This document shows, in pieces, positions 21,471-29,612 of a DNA stretch of 64,000 nucleotides. The position numbers and the translations under genes were made by a program. Source of the stretch: an uncultured Clostridia bacterium (GTDB taxonomy: Bacteria; Bacillota; Clostridia; Christensenellales; Borkfalkiaceae); assembly GCA_947625025.1 (NCBI GenBank), contig CANQMQ010000003.1, forward strand, positions 1 to 64,000, read 5' to 3'. The notes below the pieces were generated by a model. That model worked only from the letters and a program-made list of their open reading frames with translations, had not been told where the DNA came from and made no database searches. Every line of letters begins with the position of its first letter. Position 1 is the first letter of the stretch.

Positions 21471-21863
21471 CTACCTTCTGCCCTTGATTTCAAATTCGTA
21501 TTCGCGCTTGAAGCGTTCGAGGGCACGAAGATACTTTTCTGAGAGTTCGAGGGTATACCTCTGCCGCTCGGCATAGGAGAGCGTCTCGTAATACGCCTTA
21601 TCCGTAAGCCTTCCGATGGCATCCGAGACCTCCCCCTCCTCCAAGAGGAGCCGCTTTACCTTGAGGTAGAATTCATCGGGCGTCTCCCCCTTGATCTCAG
21701 CCCCCACTTTTTCCATGAAATAGAGCTCGAGCTTGCTCTCGTTGATGCCCTGCTCCTTGGCATTCTCGCGCTCTTTTGTGAGCTTTTTCTCGCACTCCTC
21801 CCAAAATCCCCGCTTCATGCGGAGCTTGGCTTCCTTGGCAAGCGCTTTGAGTGATCGTTCCAT
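21471..21863 (-). CDS. Small charged helical protein, unknown
   Basis: 130 residues, rich in Lys, Glu, Arg and Leu, predicted almost wholly helical (KALAKEAKLRMKRGFWEECEKKL..., ending KREYEFEIKGRR). No motif I recognise; no membrane segment or Cys. Start at 21863 has GAGGGG upstream. It follows rpsU by 70 bp, which include a terminator, so it may be expressed by readthrough. Conservation next to rpsU would be the best clue; function unknown. Confidence 0.65.
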   Translation of the reverse strand: MERSLKALAKEAKLRMKRGFWEECEKKLTKERENAKEQGINESKLELYFMEKVGAEIKGETPDEFYLKVKRLLLEEGEVSDAIGRLTDKAYYETLSYAERQRYTLELSEKYLRALERFKREYEFEIKGRR

Positions 21864-21896
21864 CGCGTTCCCCTCTCTTGATTCGACAAATTTTGC

Positions 21897-21925
21897 AAAA
21901 AAAATCCGTAACACAAGTTACGGAT
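21897..21925 (-). terminator. Intrinsic terminator after rpsU
   Basis: Minus-strand 9-bp perfect stem ATCCGTAAC/GTTACGGAT (21904-21925), loop TTGT, followed by eight T residues. It lies 9 bp past the rpsU stop. Confidence 0.88.
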
Positions 21926-21933
21926 CTCTCTTT

Positions 21934-22110
21934 TTACGTTCTGTTTCTCTTTCTCGCCGCTTCCGACTTCTTTCTCTTTTTGACGGAGGGCTTCTCGTAG
22001 AACTCCTTCTTGCGGAGGTCTCCGATTATCCCATCGCGTGAGCACTTTCTCTTAAACCTGCGCAGAGCAGATTCCAAGCTCTCGTTTTCACCGACCCGAA
22101 TCGTGGACAT
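21934..22110 (-). CDS. rpsU: 30S ribosomal protein S21
   Basis: 58-residue bS21 ([20 protein letters not shown]..., basic C terminus [15 protein letters not shown]). It acts in translation initiation. Start at 22110 with GGAGGG 5 nt upstream; strong consensus promoter upstream and terminator downstream. Confidence 0.94.
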   Translation of the reverse strand: MSTIRVGENESLESALRRFKRKCSRDGIIGDLRKKEFYEKPSVKKRKKSEAARKRNRT

Positions 22111-22147
22111 AACAACCCTCCTTCGCCGAAGCACTTATTTCCTGCCC

Positions 22148-22176
22148 ATTATAGCAGAGCGCCGCACATTTGTCAA
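22148..22176 (-). promoter_or_regulatory. Consensus promoter of rpsU
   Basis: Minus-strand TTGACA (22171-22176), 17-nt spacer with extended TG, TATAAT (22148-22153): a full consensus match, as expected for a ribosomal protein gene. Confidence 0.85.
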
Positions 22177-22230
22177 ACGCTTTTTAGGGGTAACAAAAAT
22201 TTTTTACAGGGAGCTATCCCGCGTAACTGT

Positions 22231-22258
22231 TTGCAAAGACGGAGAATTGTGCTATAAT
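22231..22258 (+). promoter_or_regulatory. Promoter of the SGNH lipoprotein gene
   Basis: -35 TTGCAA (22231-22236), 16-nt spacer with extended TG, -10 TATAAT (22253-22258). It overlaps an upstream in-frame ATG (22257), which rules that ATG out as the start. Confidence 0.65.
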
Positions 22259-22274
22259 GTGGCATGAGGTGAAC

Positions 22275-23069
22275 ATGACAAAACAGGCACAACACAATTT
22301 CACCCGCGGGGTATTCATCGGCGTTCTCGTCATTCTCTTGCTTGGATTGGCCATGGGGGTTGGCATGGGGCTCGCCGCGTGCCGTAAAGATACGGCAGAA
22401 CAGGGCGGGAAAACAAACGCCGGTTTTTCGGATTTGAGCTATGCGGCTCTCGGAGACAGTATTACATACGGTGCGGACTATGAGCGCGGCTATGCGGCAA
22501 TGGACGTTCCCTACTGCATGGAAGTGAAATCGTTGCTCGGCTTATCCCGCGTTCGGAATTACGGTATCAGCGGTACCTGCCTTTCCGATATTCGCGGCGA
22601 GGACGGGACGATGTCGCGGCGATATGTGAATATGGCTGACGACTTCGACATCGTTTCCGTCATGGGCGGCGTGAATGATTTCAATTCGAGTGCGCCCTTG
22701 GGCAATATCAATTCGAATGGGCATGATACGATATATGGGTCTCTCCATATCCTTGCGAAGGGGTTGAAAGAGAAGTATCCGAATGCGTTCATCTTCTTCA
22801 TGACCCCGCTCTCCGAAAGCTCGAAATGGTATGCCGAAAATCATGCTTATTCCCTGCTTGACGTTGGAAGTGCCGTAAAAGAAGTGTGTGCGAAGTATGA
22901 CATTGCGGTGCTTGATACCGCTGTGCTCGCAGACTATGCGAGAGAGTATAACGCCCCCGGTTACACGGGAGACGGACTTCACCCGTCGCAGGAGTTTCAC
23001 AAAACTGTCCTTGCACCCGTCATTGCTGACTTCATACGAAAAAATTACAAGCCGGCGGAAGCCATTTGA
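22275..23069 (+). CDS. SGNH/GDSL-family lipoprotein hydrolase
   Basis: 264 residues. A hydrophobic signal (about 12-34) ends in a perfect lipobox LAAC with Cys36, so the enzyme should be lipid-anchored outside the membrane. Catalytic blocks: GDSIT with Ser62, the Gly block YGISGT, the Asn block GGVND, and DGLHPS with Asp233/His236. Likely an esterase, deacetylase or lysophospholipase; substrate unknown. The ATG at 22275 has GAGGTG upstream and is preferred to the ATG inside the promoter. Confidence 0.85.
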   Translation: MTKQAQHNFTRGVFIGVLVILLLGLAMGVGMGLAACRKDTAEQGGKTNAGFSDLSYAALGDSITYGADYERGYAAMDVPYCMEVKSLLGLSRVRNYGISGTCLSDIRGEDGTMSRRYVNMADDFDIVSVMGGVNDFNSSAPLGNINSNGHDTIYGSLHILAKGLKEKYPNAFIFFMTPLSESSKWYAENHAYSLLDVGSAVKEVCAKYDIAVLDTAVLADYAREYNAPGYTGDGLHPSQEFHKTVLAPVIADFIRKNYKPAEAI

Positions 23070-23070
23070 A

Positions 23071-23132
23071 GAAAATAAAAAAGACAAAAATGGGGGCGCG
23101 GCAACCGAAGTGTTGGCCGCGATCCCCCATTT
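23071..23132 (-). terminator. Terminator of the ABC transporter gene
   Basis: Minus-strand two-part stem: AAATGGGGG/CCCCCATTT (23088-23096 with 23124-23132) continued inward by GCGGC/GCCGC, followed by T-rich sequence (23071-23090). It also lies just past the convergent SGNH gene. Confidence 0.8.
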
Positions 23133-23139
23133 GCTATTT

Positions 23140-25617
23140 TTACAGGGAGCGGATGGCCTCGACGGGCTTCTTCTTCGCGGTGAGCGAGACGGGCACCACC
23201 GTAGACACGATAGCAGTCACGAGGGAGATGGCGAGCACAAAGAGCACGTTGAGGATGCCGAAGGAGAACAGCCCCACGATGCCGAACATGGGCTCAATGA
23301 CGGCGTTCACGATGAGGCATACGGCGAGCGCCCCGAGGCATCCGAGCACGAAGCAGGCGAGCGTCACCACTCCGCCTTCCACGATGAAGATCTTGAATAC
23401 GTCGATCCCCCGTGCCCCGACTGCCCGTAAAATTCCTATCTCCTTCTTCTTTGCGTTGATGCTTGCAGAGATGAAGTTAAAGAGGAGGAGGGCGGCGAAT
23501 ACGGCGAGCACGGCCGCGGCGGGACCCAAAATTACCATGATCTCATTGAGGAGTTCGGTGGCCTCTCGGATATCCGCCATGAAGGAATAGGGGGCGGCGT
23601 AATTGATATCGAGCTCACCCTCGGGGCGGGCATCGAGTTCCATGAGCGCCGCACACTTCGCGCTTCTATCCGATTTCAGCGAGGTGAAGAGGTAATCCAC
23701 ATAACTGCCCTCCGGCTCCGCTTCGGGGTTGATGGTGAAGAGGATATCTCCGCGGAAGTTGAATTGCTCGATGAGGTAGCCGCTCGAGACGAAGTCGCTT
23801 TCCGAATAGACGATGCGCTCATTCGAATCGCCGTACTTGTAGGCCGAGAAGGTATCATAGAACCCGTCCCCGACAAAGCAAATGGAGGACATGGAGTATT
23901 CAAAGGTCTCTTCGAGTTCATTCTGAAGGGCATTCCAATCCTCGGGCGGCATAGAAGTATTGGGCTTTTGGAGCACTTCATAGGCGGAGAAATCCTCCCC
24001 CGCATCGAAGATGCCGACGACGGTCAAGAGGAGACTTCCGCCGTTCCCGACGATGGTTACCGTCTTGCCGATCAGATCATCGTAAGAGGCAACGGCCTGT
24101 GAATCGCCGCTCCCCGACCAACCGTAGTGCTCAAAGGAATCGTAGACGGGCACGGAGACGACGATCTCATGGGCGGCCTTGGGCCATTCCCCCTTCACGA
24201 GCTGTACGCTACCGTCGTCCGGGATTTCGGAGGCATACGAGAAGGCGGTGAAATTTTCAAAGTTATCGTAATAATCGCTTGCGCTATCCGAGAGGCCGCG
24301 CGGCTGGGAGCTCGCAAAGGAGAGCCCTGCGATGCCGAGCGTGAAGCCCTCCATGAAATTCATTTGCGGGTACTCCGCTTTGAGCGACGCGATTTCCCCC
24401 TCCGAGAAGTGGAAATCCCAATCGCGCGTGATGCGCCTTAAGTACGGTTCATCCGAATCGGCGGGCTTTAGGTGGACCATGCCGTACTTCTGAATGATCG
24501 CGGTGCCGTAGGAGGAGCGCTCGAGGGTGTGGGCCGCGGCATCCGTCGCACTGTAGGTGAGGAGCGTTGAAAAGACGCCGAATACGATGAAGGCGACCGT
24601 CGCGAGAAGGGAGGTAAATACCAACCGGAGCGGCTTGATCCGAAGGCTCGCAAGCCCCATCTTGACGGCGTAGCGCATCGGGAATTTGGATTTGATGAAG
24701 TCCGCGCTGTCCTCTTCGGTGGGCTTGGGCGTCGTATCGGTGGGCGTGAAATTGGCGACCACCTTCTCTTCGGGCGGGAGGGTGGCAAGGTCGCTCTCCT
24801 CCGAGGAAATGACGACGCCGCCCTTGTGCCTCTTTAGGAAGGAGAGCACTTTTTGGGCCTCTTCTTCGGACATGGCTGCCCCGCTTGCGATGGCGAGCTT
24901 GTGTTCGCCTACCTCGCTGACGTTGTGCCATTCGCGCTTCGTGCCCTCTCCGCGCGTCACATCCGAGATGATATTGCCATCCTTGAGCTCGATGATGCGG
25001 TCTGCGTACACCTCCGCAAATTCCCTGTCGTGGGAGACAACGACGACGAGCTTCTCTTCGGAGAGCTTCTTCAAGGTATCGAAAACCTGCTTGCCCGTGT
25101 TGGAATCGAGGGCGCCCGTCGGCTCATCCGCCATGATGATCTCGGGGTTCTTGACGAGGGCACGGGCGATGGCGACGCGCTGTTTCTGGCCCCCCGAGAG
25201 GGTGTTGGGGCGGCGGTCTCCGTAGCCGCCGAGGTCCACTTTCGTGAGAAGATCCTGCACTTTATCGGGGTCTGCGGGCTGCCCCTGCAGTTCCACCGCG
25301 AGGGCGACGTTCTCCCGCACCGTAAGTTCATTCAAGATGTTGTATTCCTGAAAGATGAAGCCCACATAGGTATTGCGGTAACTATCGAAATCGCTCTTGG
25401 AGAACTCCTTGGAGGAGCGCCCCTTTACAATGACCTCCCCTTCATCGGGGGAATCCAACCCGCCCGAGATATTGAGAAGGGTGCTCTTGCCGCTCCCCGA
25501 TTTGCCGAGAAGGAACACCATGCCCTTTTCGGGGAAATCCACCGAGACGTCGTTTAAGGCAGTGACCGTCTCCCCCTTGGAAATATACCGCTTGACTAAA
25601 TGCTTGACCTGTAACAT
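23140..25617 (-). CDS. ABC transporter, ATPase fused to FtsX-type permease
   Basis: 825 residues. N-terminal MacB/LolD-type ATPase (1-225): Walker A GKSGSGKST, Q-loop FIFQEYNIL, signature LSGGQKQR, Walker B IIMADEPTGALD, H-loop VVSHD. A linker follows, then a permease with one membrane segment (about 340-362), a large extracytoplasmic domain, and three C-terminal segments with the FtsX-like LFNFISASINAKKKEIGILRAVGA region (split here: LFNFISASIN, KKKEIGILRAVG). Such exporters handle peptides, lipoproteins or antimicrobial stress; the substrate is unknown. GGGGGGAG lies very close to the ATG. Monocistronic with its own promoter. Confidence 0.9.
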   Translation of the reverse strand: MLQVKHLVKRYISKGETVTALNDVSVDFPEKGMVFLLGKSGSGKSTLLNISGGLDSPDEGEVIVKGRSSKEFSKSDFDSYRNTYVGFIFQEYNILNELTVRENVALAVELQGQPADPDKVQDLLTKVDLGGYGDRRPNTLSGGQKQRVAIARALVKNPEIIMADEPTGALDSNTGKQVFDTLKKLSEEKLVVVVSHDREFAEVYADRIIELKDGNIISDVTRGEGTKREWHNVSEVGEHKLAIASGAAMSEEEAQKVLSFLKRHKGGVVISSEESDLATLPPEEKVVANFTPTDTTPKPTEEDSADFIKSKFPMRYAVKMGLASLRIKPLRLVFTSLLATVAFIVFGVFSTLLTYSATDAAAHTLERSSYGTAIIQKYGMVHLKPADSDEPYLRRITRDWDFHFSEGEIASLKAEYPQMNFMEGFTLGIAGLSFASSQPRGLSDSASDYYDNFENFTAFSYASEIPDDGSVQLVKGEWPKAAHEIVVSVPVYDSFEHYGWSGSGDSQAVASYDDLIGKTVTIVGNGGSLLLTVVGIFDAGEDFSAYEVLQKPNTSMPPEDWNALQNELEETFEYSMSSICFVGDGFYDTFSAYKYGDSNERIVYSESDFVSSGYLIEQFNFRGDILFTINPEAEPEGSYVDYLFTSLKSDRSAKCAALMELDARPEGELDINYAAPYSFMADIREATELLNEIMVILGPAAAVLAVFAALLLFNFISASINAKKKEIGILRAVGARGIDVFKIFIVEGGVVTLACFVLGCLGALAVCLIVNAVIEPMFGIVGLFSFGILNVLFVLAISLVTAIVSTVVPVSLTAKKKPVEAIRSL

Positions 25618-25650
25618 ACTCCCCCCTGAGTCGTACAAAAAATTAACTTT

Positions 25651-25679
25651 ATTATACTACAAAGCCGCACCCCCGTCAA
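25651..25679 (-). promoter_or_regulatory. Promoter of the ABC transporter gene
   Basis: Minus-strand -35 TTGACG (25674-25679), 17-nt spacer, -10 TATAAT (25651-25656). The spacer forms the 3' arm of a GC-rich hairpin (about 25661-25695) that could also be the terminator of the upstream gene. Confidence 0.75.
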
Positions 25680-25718
25680 ACAAATGAGGGGCGCGGCCGT
25701 AAATTTTACACAATTTTC

Positions 25719-26843
25719 TCAGTAGAAGAGGTCCATGAGCTCATCCACCGTATCCTCCATGAAGCCGTAAGTGCAGTAGAGGGTGAGGATGGTGAAGCGA
25801 TCGCGGATCTTGTATGCCGAGCGGAACATCTCGGCCACCGTATCCTTGGGGATATCGAGCTCCGAAAAGCGGGTAGGGCAACCGAGGGCATGCAGGGTAT
25901 TTTTTACGGAATCCACCGTAGGCAGGGCCTTTATGAGGGGATACACCTTCTCGCAGCCCGAAAAGGCGGGGCGGGAAGGCAGGGTGTGGTAGAGATGGAG
26001 GGAGACCTCCGTCCCGAGCCCCACCTTCACCCCGTGCAGGGGGATGCGCTTGCCGCGGCGCAGAAAGTCCATTTCGAGGAAGTGGCTCATGTGGTGCTCG
26101 GCGCCCGAAGCGGGGCGGGAGTTGCCCGCGATCACCATGGCATACCCCGAGACGAGCAGGGCATTCATGAGTTTCTCCACCCCCGATTTGCTCCCTCGGA
26201 TGAGTTCGGGTACGCTCTCATCGCAGGCATGCAGGGCCTCATACATGAGGGCGGCCGCCTCTTCCCCGTACGCCTCCCCCGTAAGCAGGGAAGCCATCTT
26301 CCAATCGGTGAGGCAACAGTGCTTGGCGAGCACGTCCCCCACCCCCGCGCCGATCATCACGCGGGGCGCCGCAGAGAGCACCGAGAAGTCCATGAGGACG
26401 TCGCTTGCGACCTGTGCGGGGCGGGTAATTTTGAACCCGTTCTCAATGAGCGGGGTGACCCCCGAAGTGAATCCGTCCATCGAGGGGGCGGTGGCATAGA
26501 TGCCGCTCGGCTTTTTGAGCAGGAAGCCCGCATACTTGGCGACGTCGTTGAGCGTCCCCGCACCCACGGCGAGGAGGTAATCGGCCTCTTCCCCCGTACG
26601 GCGCGCCCGCTCCACCGTTTTCTCATCCGCAACGGGTTCCTCTTCCTCAAAATGGCAATGGGTTACGGGGTTACCGTTTCCCACGAGAGCGCATTTTATG
26701 GGCTCACTTATGGGCATGGTATGGGCGTCGGTGATGAGAAGCACCTTTTTACCGCGTACGCGGCGTAAAAATTCGGGGAAGTTTCCCCCCTCTCCGCGCT
26801 CGGCGTTGACGCCAAACTTTTTGGAAAGCCCTTCGATCTCCAT
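25719..26843 (-). CDS. sn-Glycerol-1-phosphate dehydrogenase (EgsA/AraM family)
   Basis: 374 residues of the iron-containing alcohol dehydrogenase superfamily. The NAD(P)-binding segment AVGAGTLNDVAKYAG and the diagnostic TAPSMDGFTSG are intact; metal ligands are expected in the GAEHHMSH and PLHGVKVGLGT segments. Homologues reduce dihydroxyacetone phosphate to sn-glycerol-1-phosphate (archaeal stereochemistry); in Bacillus AraM feeds heptaprenylglyceryl phosphate. It follows the ArsR-type regulator by 8 bp with AGGAGG, so the two form an operon. Confidence 0.85.
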   Translation of the reverse strand: MEIEGLSKKFGVNAERGEGGNFPEFLRRVRGKKVLLITDAHTMPISEPIKCALVGNGNPVTHCHFEEEEPVADEKTVERARRTGEEADYLLAVGAGTLNDVAKYAGFLLKKPSGIYATAPSMDGFTSGVTPLIENGFKITRPAQVASDVLMDFSVLSAAPRVMIGAGVGDVLAKHCCLTDWKMASLLTGEAYGEEAAALMYEALHACDESVPELIRGSKSGVEKLMNALLVSGYAMVIAGNSRPASGAEHHMSHFLEMDFLRRGKRIPLHGVKVGLGTEVSLHLYHTLPSRPAFSGCEKVYPLIKALPTVDSVKNTLHALGCPTRFSELDIPKDTVAEMFRSAYKIRDRFTILTLYCTYGFMEDTVDELMDLFY

Positions 26844-26851
26844 ATTCCCTC

Positions 26852-27763
26852 CTATTTACAGACAAATTTGCAGACGATGCCCTGTTCGTAATCTCCGAAG
26901 CCCTTTCCGAAGAGGGTGAAGCCCCCCTTGTGCTCCGCGGTTTCGGGCACCGCAATGCGGAAGCGCACCTGCTCCCCCGCACGGATGCCGAGGTCTGAAA
27001 TCCCCACATCCGAAGTTTTCATGCCGAGGACGTAGGAGCCGTCCTCCCGCACCGTCACCGTTACCTTCTTTCCGTACTGCCCCAAGTTGCCGTACCACCA
27101 CGAGGGGTTACAACTGCCCGGGCGGTCGTTGTATTCCCCCTTGCTCGTGTAGAATCCCAACAGCTTGCCGTTGAGATAGAAGTGGATGTCGCTCGGGAAG
27201 TACGCCGCATAGCCGGGGGCCTCGGAGGCAAGCTCCATGGTGAAGTGGAGCTCCTTGAGGGCCGCATTCGGAGAGAGATAGTTGGGGACGAGGTACTCCA
27301 CATAGCCGCCCGCAAGCCATAGAATGCCCGCCCTGCCCCGCTCGGGATAGGAGAACGCGGCAGGATTATCGAGGCCGCCCACCACGTTTTCGCGGGTCGC
27401 AAGCCCGCAAGTGGGGTGAATTTCGTAATCCACATACTGCCCGACGTCGATATCAACCGATTCCACCCTTCCCTCCGCCTGCGGAAGGGCGGCGAAGTCC
27501 ACCACGAGCTTATCCGCGGCGATCGAGCAAATTTTCTGGGTGCCGCGGATACCCGAAGAGGTGGTGATCTCGATGAGCCCTGCCGCGTGGAGCTTCTTGA
27601 CATGGGCGGTGATGGCGCCGTTGGAAACGCCGAACTGCTTTGCGAAGTGGGCGAGATTGACCTCCCCGCGCTTTAGAAGTTCCTCCAAGATGCCGAGGCG
27701 GATATCCGAATCGAGCGCTTCATAGATAAGTTTGCCTTTCTTGAAATCTTTCAAATATATCAT
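26852..27763 (-). CDS. ArsR-type winged-helix regulator with C-terminal ligand-like domain
   Basis: 303 residues. N-terminal winged helix (about 1-85: RLGILEELLKRGEVNLAHFA, VSNGAITAHVKKLHAAGLIEI) and a beta-rich C-terminal domain of about 200 residues with Trp/Tyr/Gly-rich strands (NPSWWYGNLGQYG), which may bind a ligand. It is the first gene of the operon with the G1P dehydrogenase, so it probably controls it. The promoter -10 box ends 6 nt before the ATG: the mRNA should be leaderless, and there is no Shine-Dalgarno. A 21-nt palindrome upstream (27808-27828) is a candidate operator. Confidence 0.85.
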   Translation of the reverse strand: MIYLKDFKKGKLIYEALDSDIRLGILEELLKRGEVNLAHFAKQFGVSNGAITAHVKKLHAAGLIEITTSSGIRGTQKICSIAADKLVVDFAALPQAEGRVESVDIDVGQYVDYEIHPTCGLATRENVVGGLDNPAAFSYPERGRAGILWLAGGYVEYLVPNYLSPNAALKELHFTMELASEAPGYAAYFPSDIHFYLNGKLLGFYTSKGEYNDRPGSCNPSWWYGNLGQYGKKVTVTVREDGSYVLGMKTSDVGISDLGIRAGEQVRFRIAVPETAEHKGGFTLFGKGFGDYEQGIVCKFVCK

Positions 27764-27769
27764 GGGCGA

Positions 27770-27798
27770 ATTATACCAAATATGTCCCGTTTTGTCAA
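27770..27798 (-). promoter_or_regulatory. Consensus promoter giving a leaderless mRNA
   Basis: Minus-strand TTGACA (27793-27798), 17-nt spacer, TATAAT (27770-27775). The predicted start site is 27763, the A of the regulator ATG. Confidence 0.8.
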
Positions 27799-27807
27799 CA
27801 AAATGCG

Positions 27808-27828
27808 CAAGTATTTTGTAAATATTTG
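27808..27828. promoter_or_regulatory. Candidate operator palindrome
   Basis: CAAGTATTT-TGT-AAATATTTG, an inverted repeat matching at 8 of 9 positions per arm, 10 bp upstream of the regulator promoter. Size and AT-richness fit an ArsR-family site; inferred. Confidence 0.45.
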
Positions 27829-27914
27829 AGGAAAAAGTAAAATATTCCCCCACCCTTCCGTATCCAAAAATTCAATCTTTTTTCAAAGGATGAAAGAATT
27901 TTGCTTCCAATGTG

Positions 27915-27943
27915 TTGACAAATTCGCTAAAATCGTATATACT
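27915..27943 (+). promoter_or_regulatory. Promoter of the toxin-antitoxin operon
   Basis: TTGACA (27915-27920), 17-nt spacer, TATACT (27938-27943); about 24 nt of leader with GGGAGG before the antitoxin ATG. Confidence 0.75.
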
Positions 27944-27973
27944 GATATTAGAAAATTTCAGGGAGGACCGATA

Positions 27974-28204
27974 ATGACGATCGTAACCGCAACCGAAATG
28001 CAGAACAACTTCGGAAAGTATCTTCAAACCGTGCAGGCGGGGGGCGAAGTCGTGATCCTGCGCAACGGCAAGGAAGTTGCGCGGCTCGTCTCGCGCGACG
28101 CCGCCGTTTCCTTCCTCACGGACGAGCTCGTGGGCGTTTTGAAGGGGAACTACGACGACAAGGCCGTACGGGCTGAGAGGCTGCACCATGAAGATCTTGA
28201 TTGA
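27974..28204 (+). CDS. Phd/YefM-type antitoxin
   Basis: 76 residues. N-terminal fold typical of Phd/YefM (TATEMQNNFGKYLQTVQAGGEVVILRNGKEVARLV, strands and helices split by QAGG), with a C-terminal helix that would wrap the toxin. It should neutralise the PIN toxin and repress the operon. Start at 27974 with AGGGAGG upstream; 17-nt overlap with the toxin gene. Confidence 0.85.
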   Translation: MTIVTATEMQNNFGKYLQTVQAGGEVVILRNGKEVARLVSRDAAVSFLTDELVGVLKGNYDDKAVRAERLHHEDLD

Positions 28205-28595
28205 TACCAACGTCATTCTTGACGTCCTTTCAGACCGCAAACCCTTCTCGGATGCCGCAAAACAGCTCTTCCGTCTCTCGGAGACCAACAGGGTTACGGG
28301 CGTCGTCAGCGCCTTCTCCTTCCCCAATCTCGTCTACATCCTCCGAAAAGAACTCGACGCCGAAAAGATACAGCAAATTCTCAACAAGCTCATGCTCATC
28401 TTCGACATCGCGGATCTGAAGGCAATCGATTTGCAGCGGGTGGCTTCGCTCGGGTTTTCAGACTTCGAGGATGCCCTTCAGAGCGCATGCGCCTCCCGTA
28501 TCCGCGCCGATTACATCGTAACCCGCAACCTGAAGGATTTTGCAAAGAGCAAGGTCCCCGCGATCTCCCCTTCCGACCTTCTCCGCATGCTTTGA
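28188..28595 (+). CDS. PIN-domain toxin (VapC-like ribonuclease)
   Basis: 135 residues of the PIN fold. Acidic metal-binding residues appear at the N terminus (LIDTNVILD), in the middle (SDFEDALQSA) and near the end (ADYIVTRNLKDF). Such toxins cut tRNA or rRNA when freed from the antitoxin. It overlaps the Phd-type antitoxin gene by 17 nt; Phd with PIN is a known combination. Cellular target unknown. Confidence 0.85.
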   Translation: MKILIDTNVILDVLSDRKPFSDAAKQLFRLSETNRVTGVVSAFSFPNLVYILRKELDAEKIQQILNKLMLIFDIADLKAIDLQRVASLGFSDFEDALQSACASRIRADYIVTRNLKDFAKSKVPAISPSDLLRML

Positions 28596-28668
28596 GAAGG
28601 TTTCCATCCGATTCCCCCATGCCATGTCTGAGGTGTCGCCCAAAAAATAAAACTTTTTGGAAAAGGGC

Positions 28669-28697
28669 TTGACATCAGGGCAGGGGGCGCATATAAT
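28669..28697 (+). promoter_or_regulatory. Consensus promoter of the zinc-ribbon pair
   Basis: TTGACA (28669-28674), 17-nt spacer, TATAAT (28692-28697); leader of about 20 nt with GGAGG. Confidence 0.85.
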
Positions 28698-28723
28698 AGA
28701 ATTACGTTCGGAGGTATTCAGCA

Positions 28724-29038
28724 ATGTATTGTAGAAATTGCGGGCAGGAAATCAACGACAACGCGGTGATTTGCCCTCACTGCGGCGTCCTCGTAAACGA
28801 TACCGCCCTTCAAACCAAACAGGAGACCAACTCGCTTGCGCTTGTCGGGTTCATCCTCTCCTTCTTTACGGGGCTCGTCGGGCTCATTCTCTCCTGCATC
28901 GGGCTCTCCCGCTCCAAGCGCATGAACGGAGACGGCAGAGGCTTTGCGATCGCGGGCATCATCATCAGCGCTCTTGAAATGGTCGTATGGCTCTTTGTCG
29001 CTATCTTCATCTTTATCGCCTTCGGCTTGGGGGTATAG
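28724..29038 (+). CDS. Zinc-ribbon, two-TM membrane protein (copy 1)
   Basis: 104 residues: a zinc ribbon at the N terminus (CRNCGQEI ... CPHCG), a short linker, and two membrane segments (about 38-60 and 76-100) with a basic loop (SRSKRMNGDGRG). DUF4190-like architecture. The ribbon should face the cytoplasm. Function unknown. It and the next gene are tandem duplicates. Confidence 0.8.
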   Translation: MYCRNCGQEINDNAVICPHCGVLVNDTALQTKQETNSLALVGFILSFFTGLVGLILSCIGLSRSKRMNGDGRGFAIAGIIISALEMVVWLFVAIFIFIAFGLGV

Positions 29039-29386
<348 letters not shown>

Positions 29387-29395
29387 AAGAAGCTT

Positions 29396-29424
29396 GCCCG
29401 TCCCTTACGGACGGGCATTTTTTT
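29396..29424 (+). terminator. Intrinsic terminator of the zinc-ribbon pair
   Basis: 8-bp stem GCCCGTCC/GGACGGGC (29396-29416), 5-nt loop, then seven T residues. Confidence 0.9.
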
Positions 29425-29577
29425 GTTTACGGGATACGGGGCGCCATCATCCGAAAGGAATTCTGAACTCGAATCGGTACCCCCCATTCCGTACGATTCC
29501 GCGCCTCAAAATCCGTAACCATCTCCCCGAAATCGGGCATGACATAAAAAATGATGTCACGAAAAGCCATTACTTAG

Positions 29578-29606
29578 TTGACAAATCCCCCCGATAGAAT
29601 TATAAT
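29578..29606 (+). promoter_or_regulatory. Consensus promoter giving a leaderless mRNA
   Basis: TTGACA (29578-29583), 17-nt spacer, TATAAT (29601-29606). The ATG of the next gene is at 29613, exactly the predicted start site. Confidence 0.82.
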
Positions 29607-29612
29607 TGAATC

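Noticed and set aside
22257-22274. ATG at 22257 as start of the SGNH lipoprotein
   Set aside because: This ATG lies inside the -10 box; the ATG at 22275 has a ribosome site.
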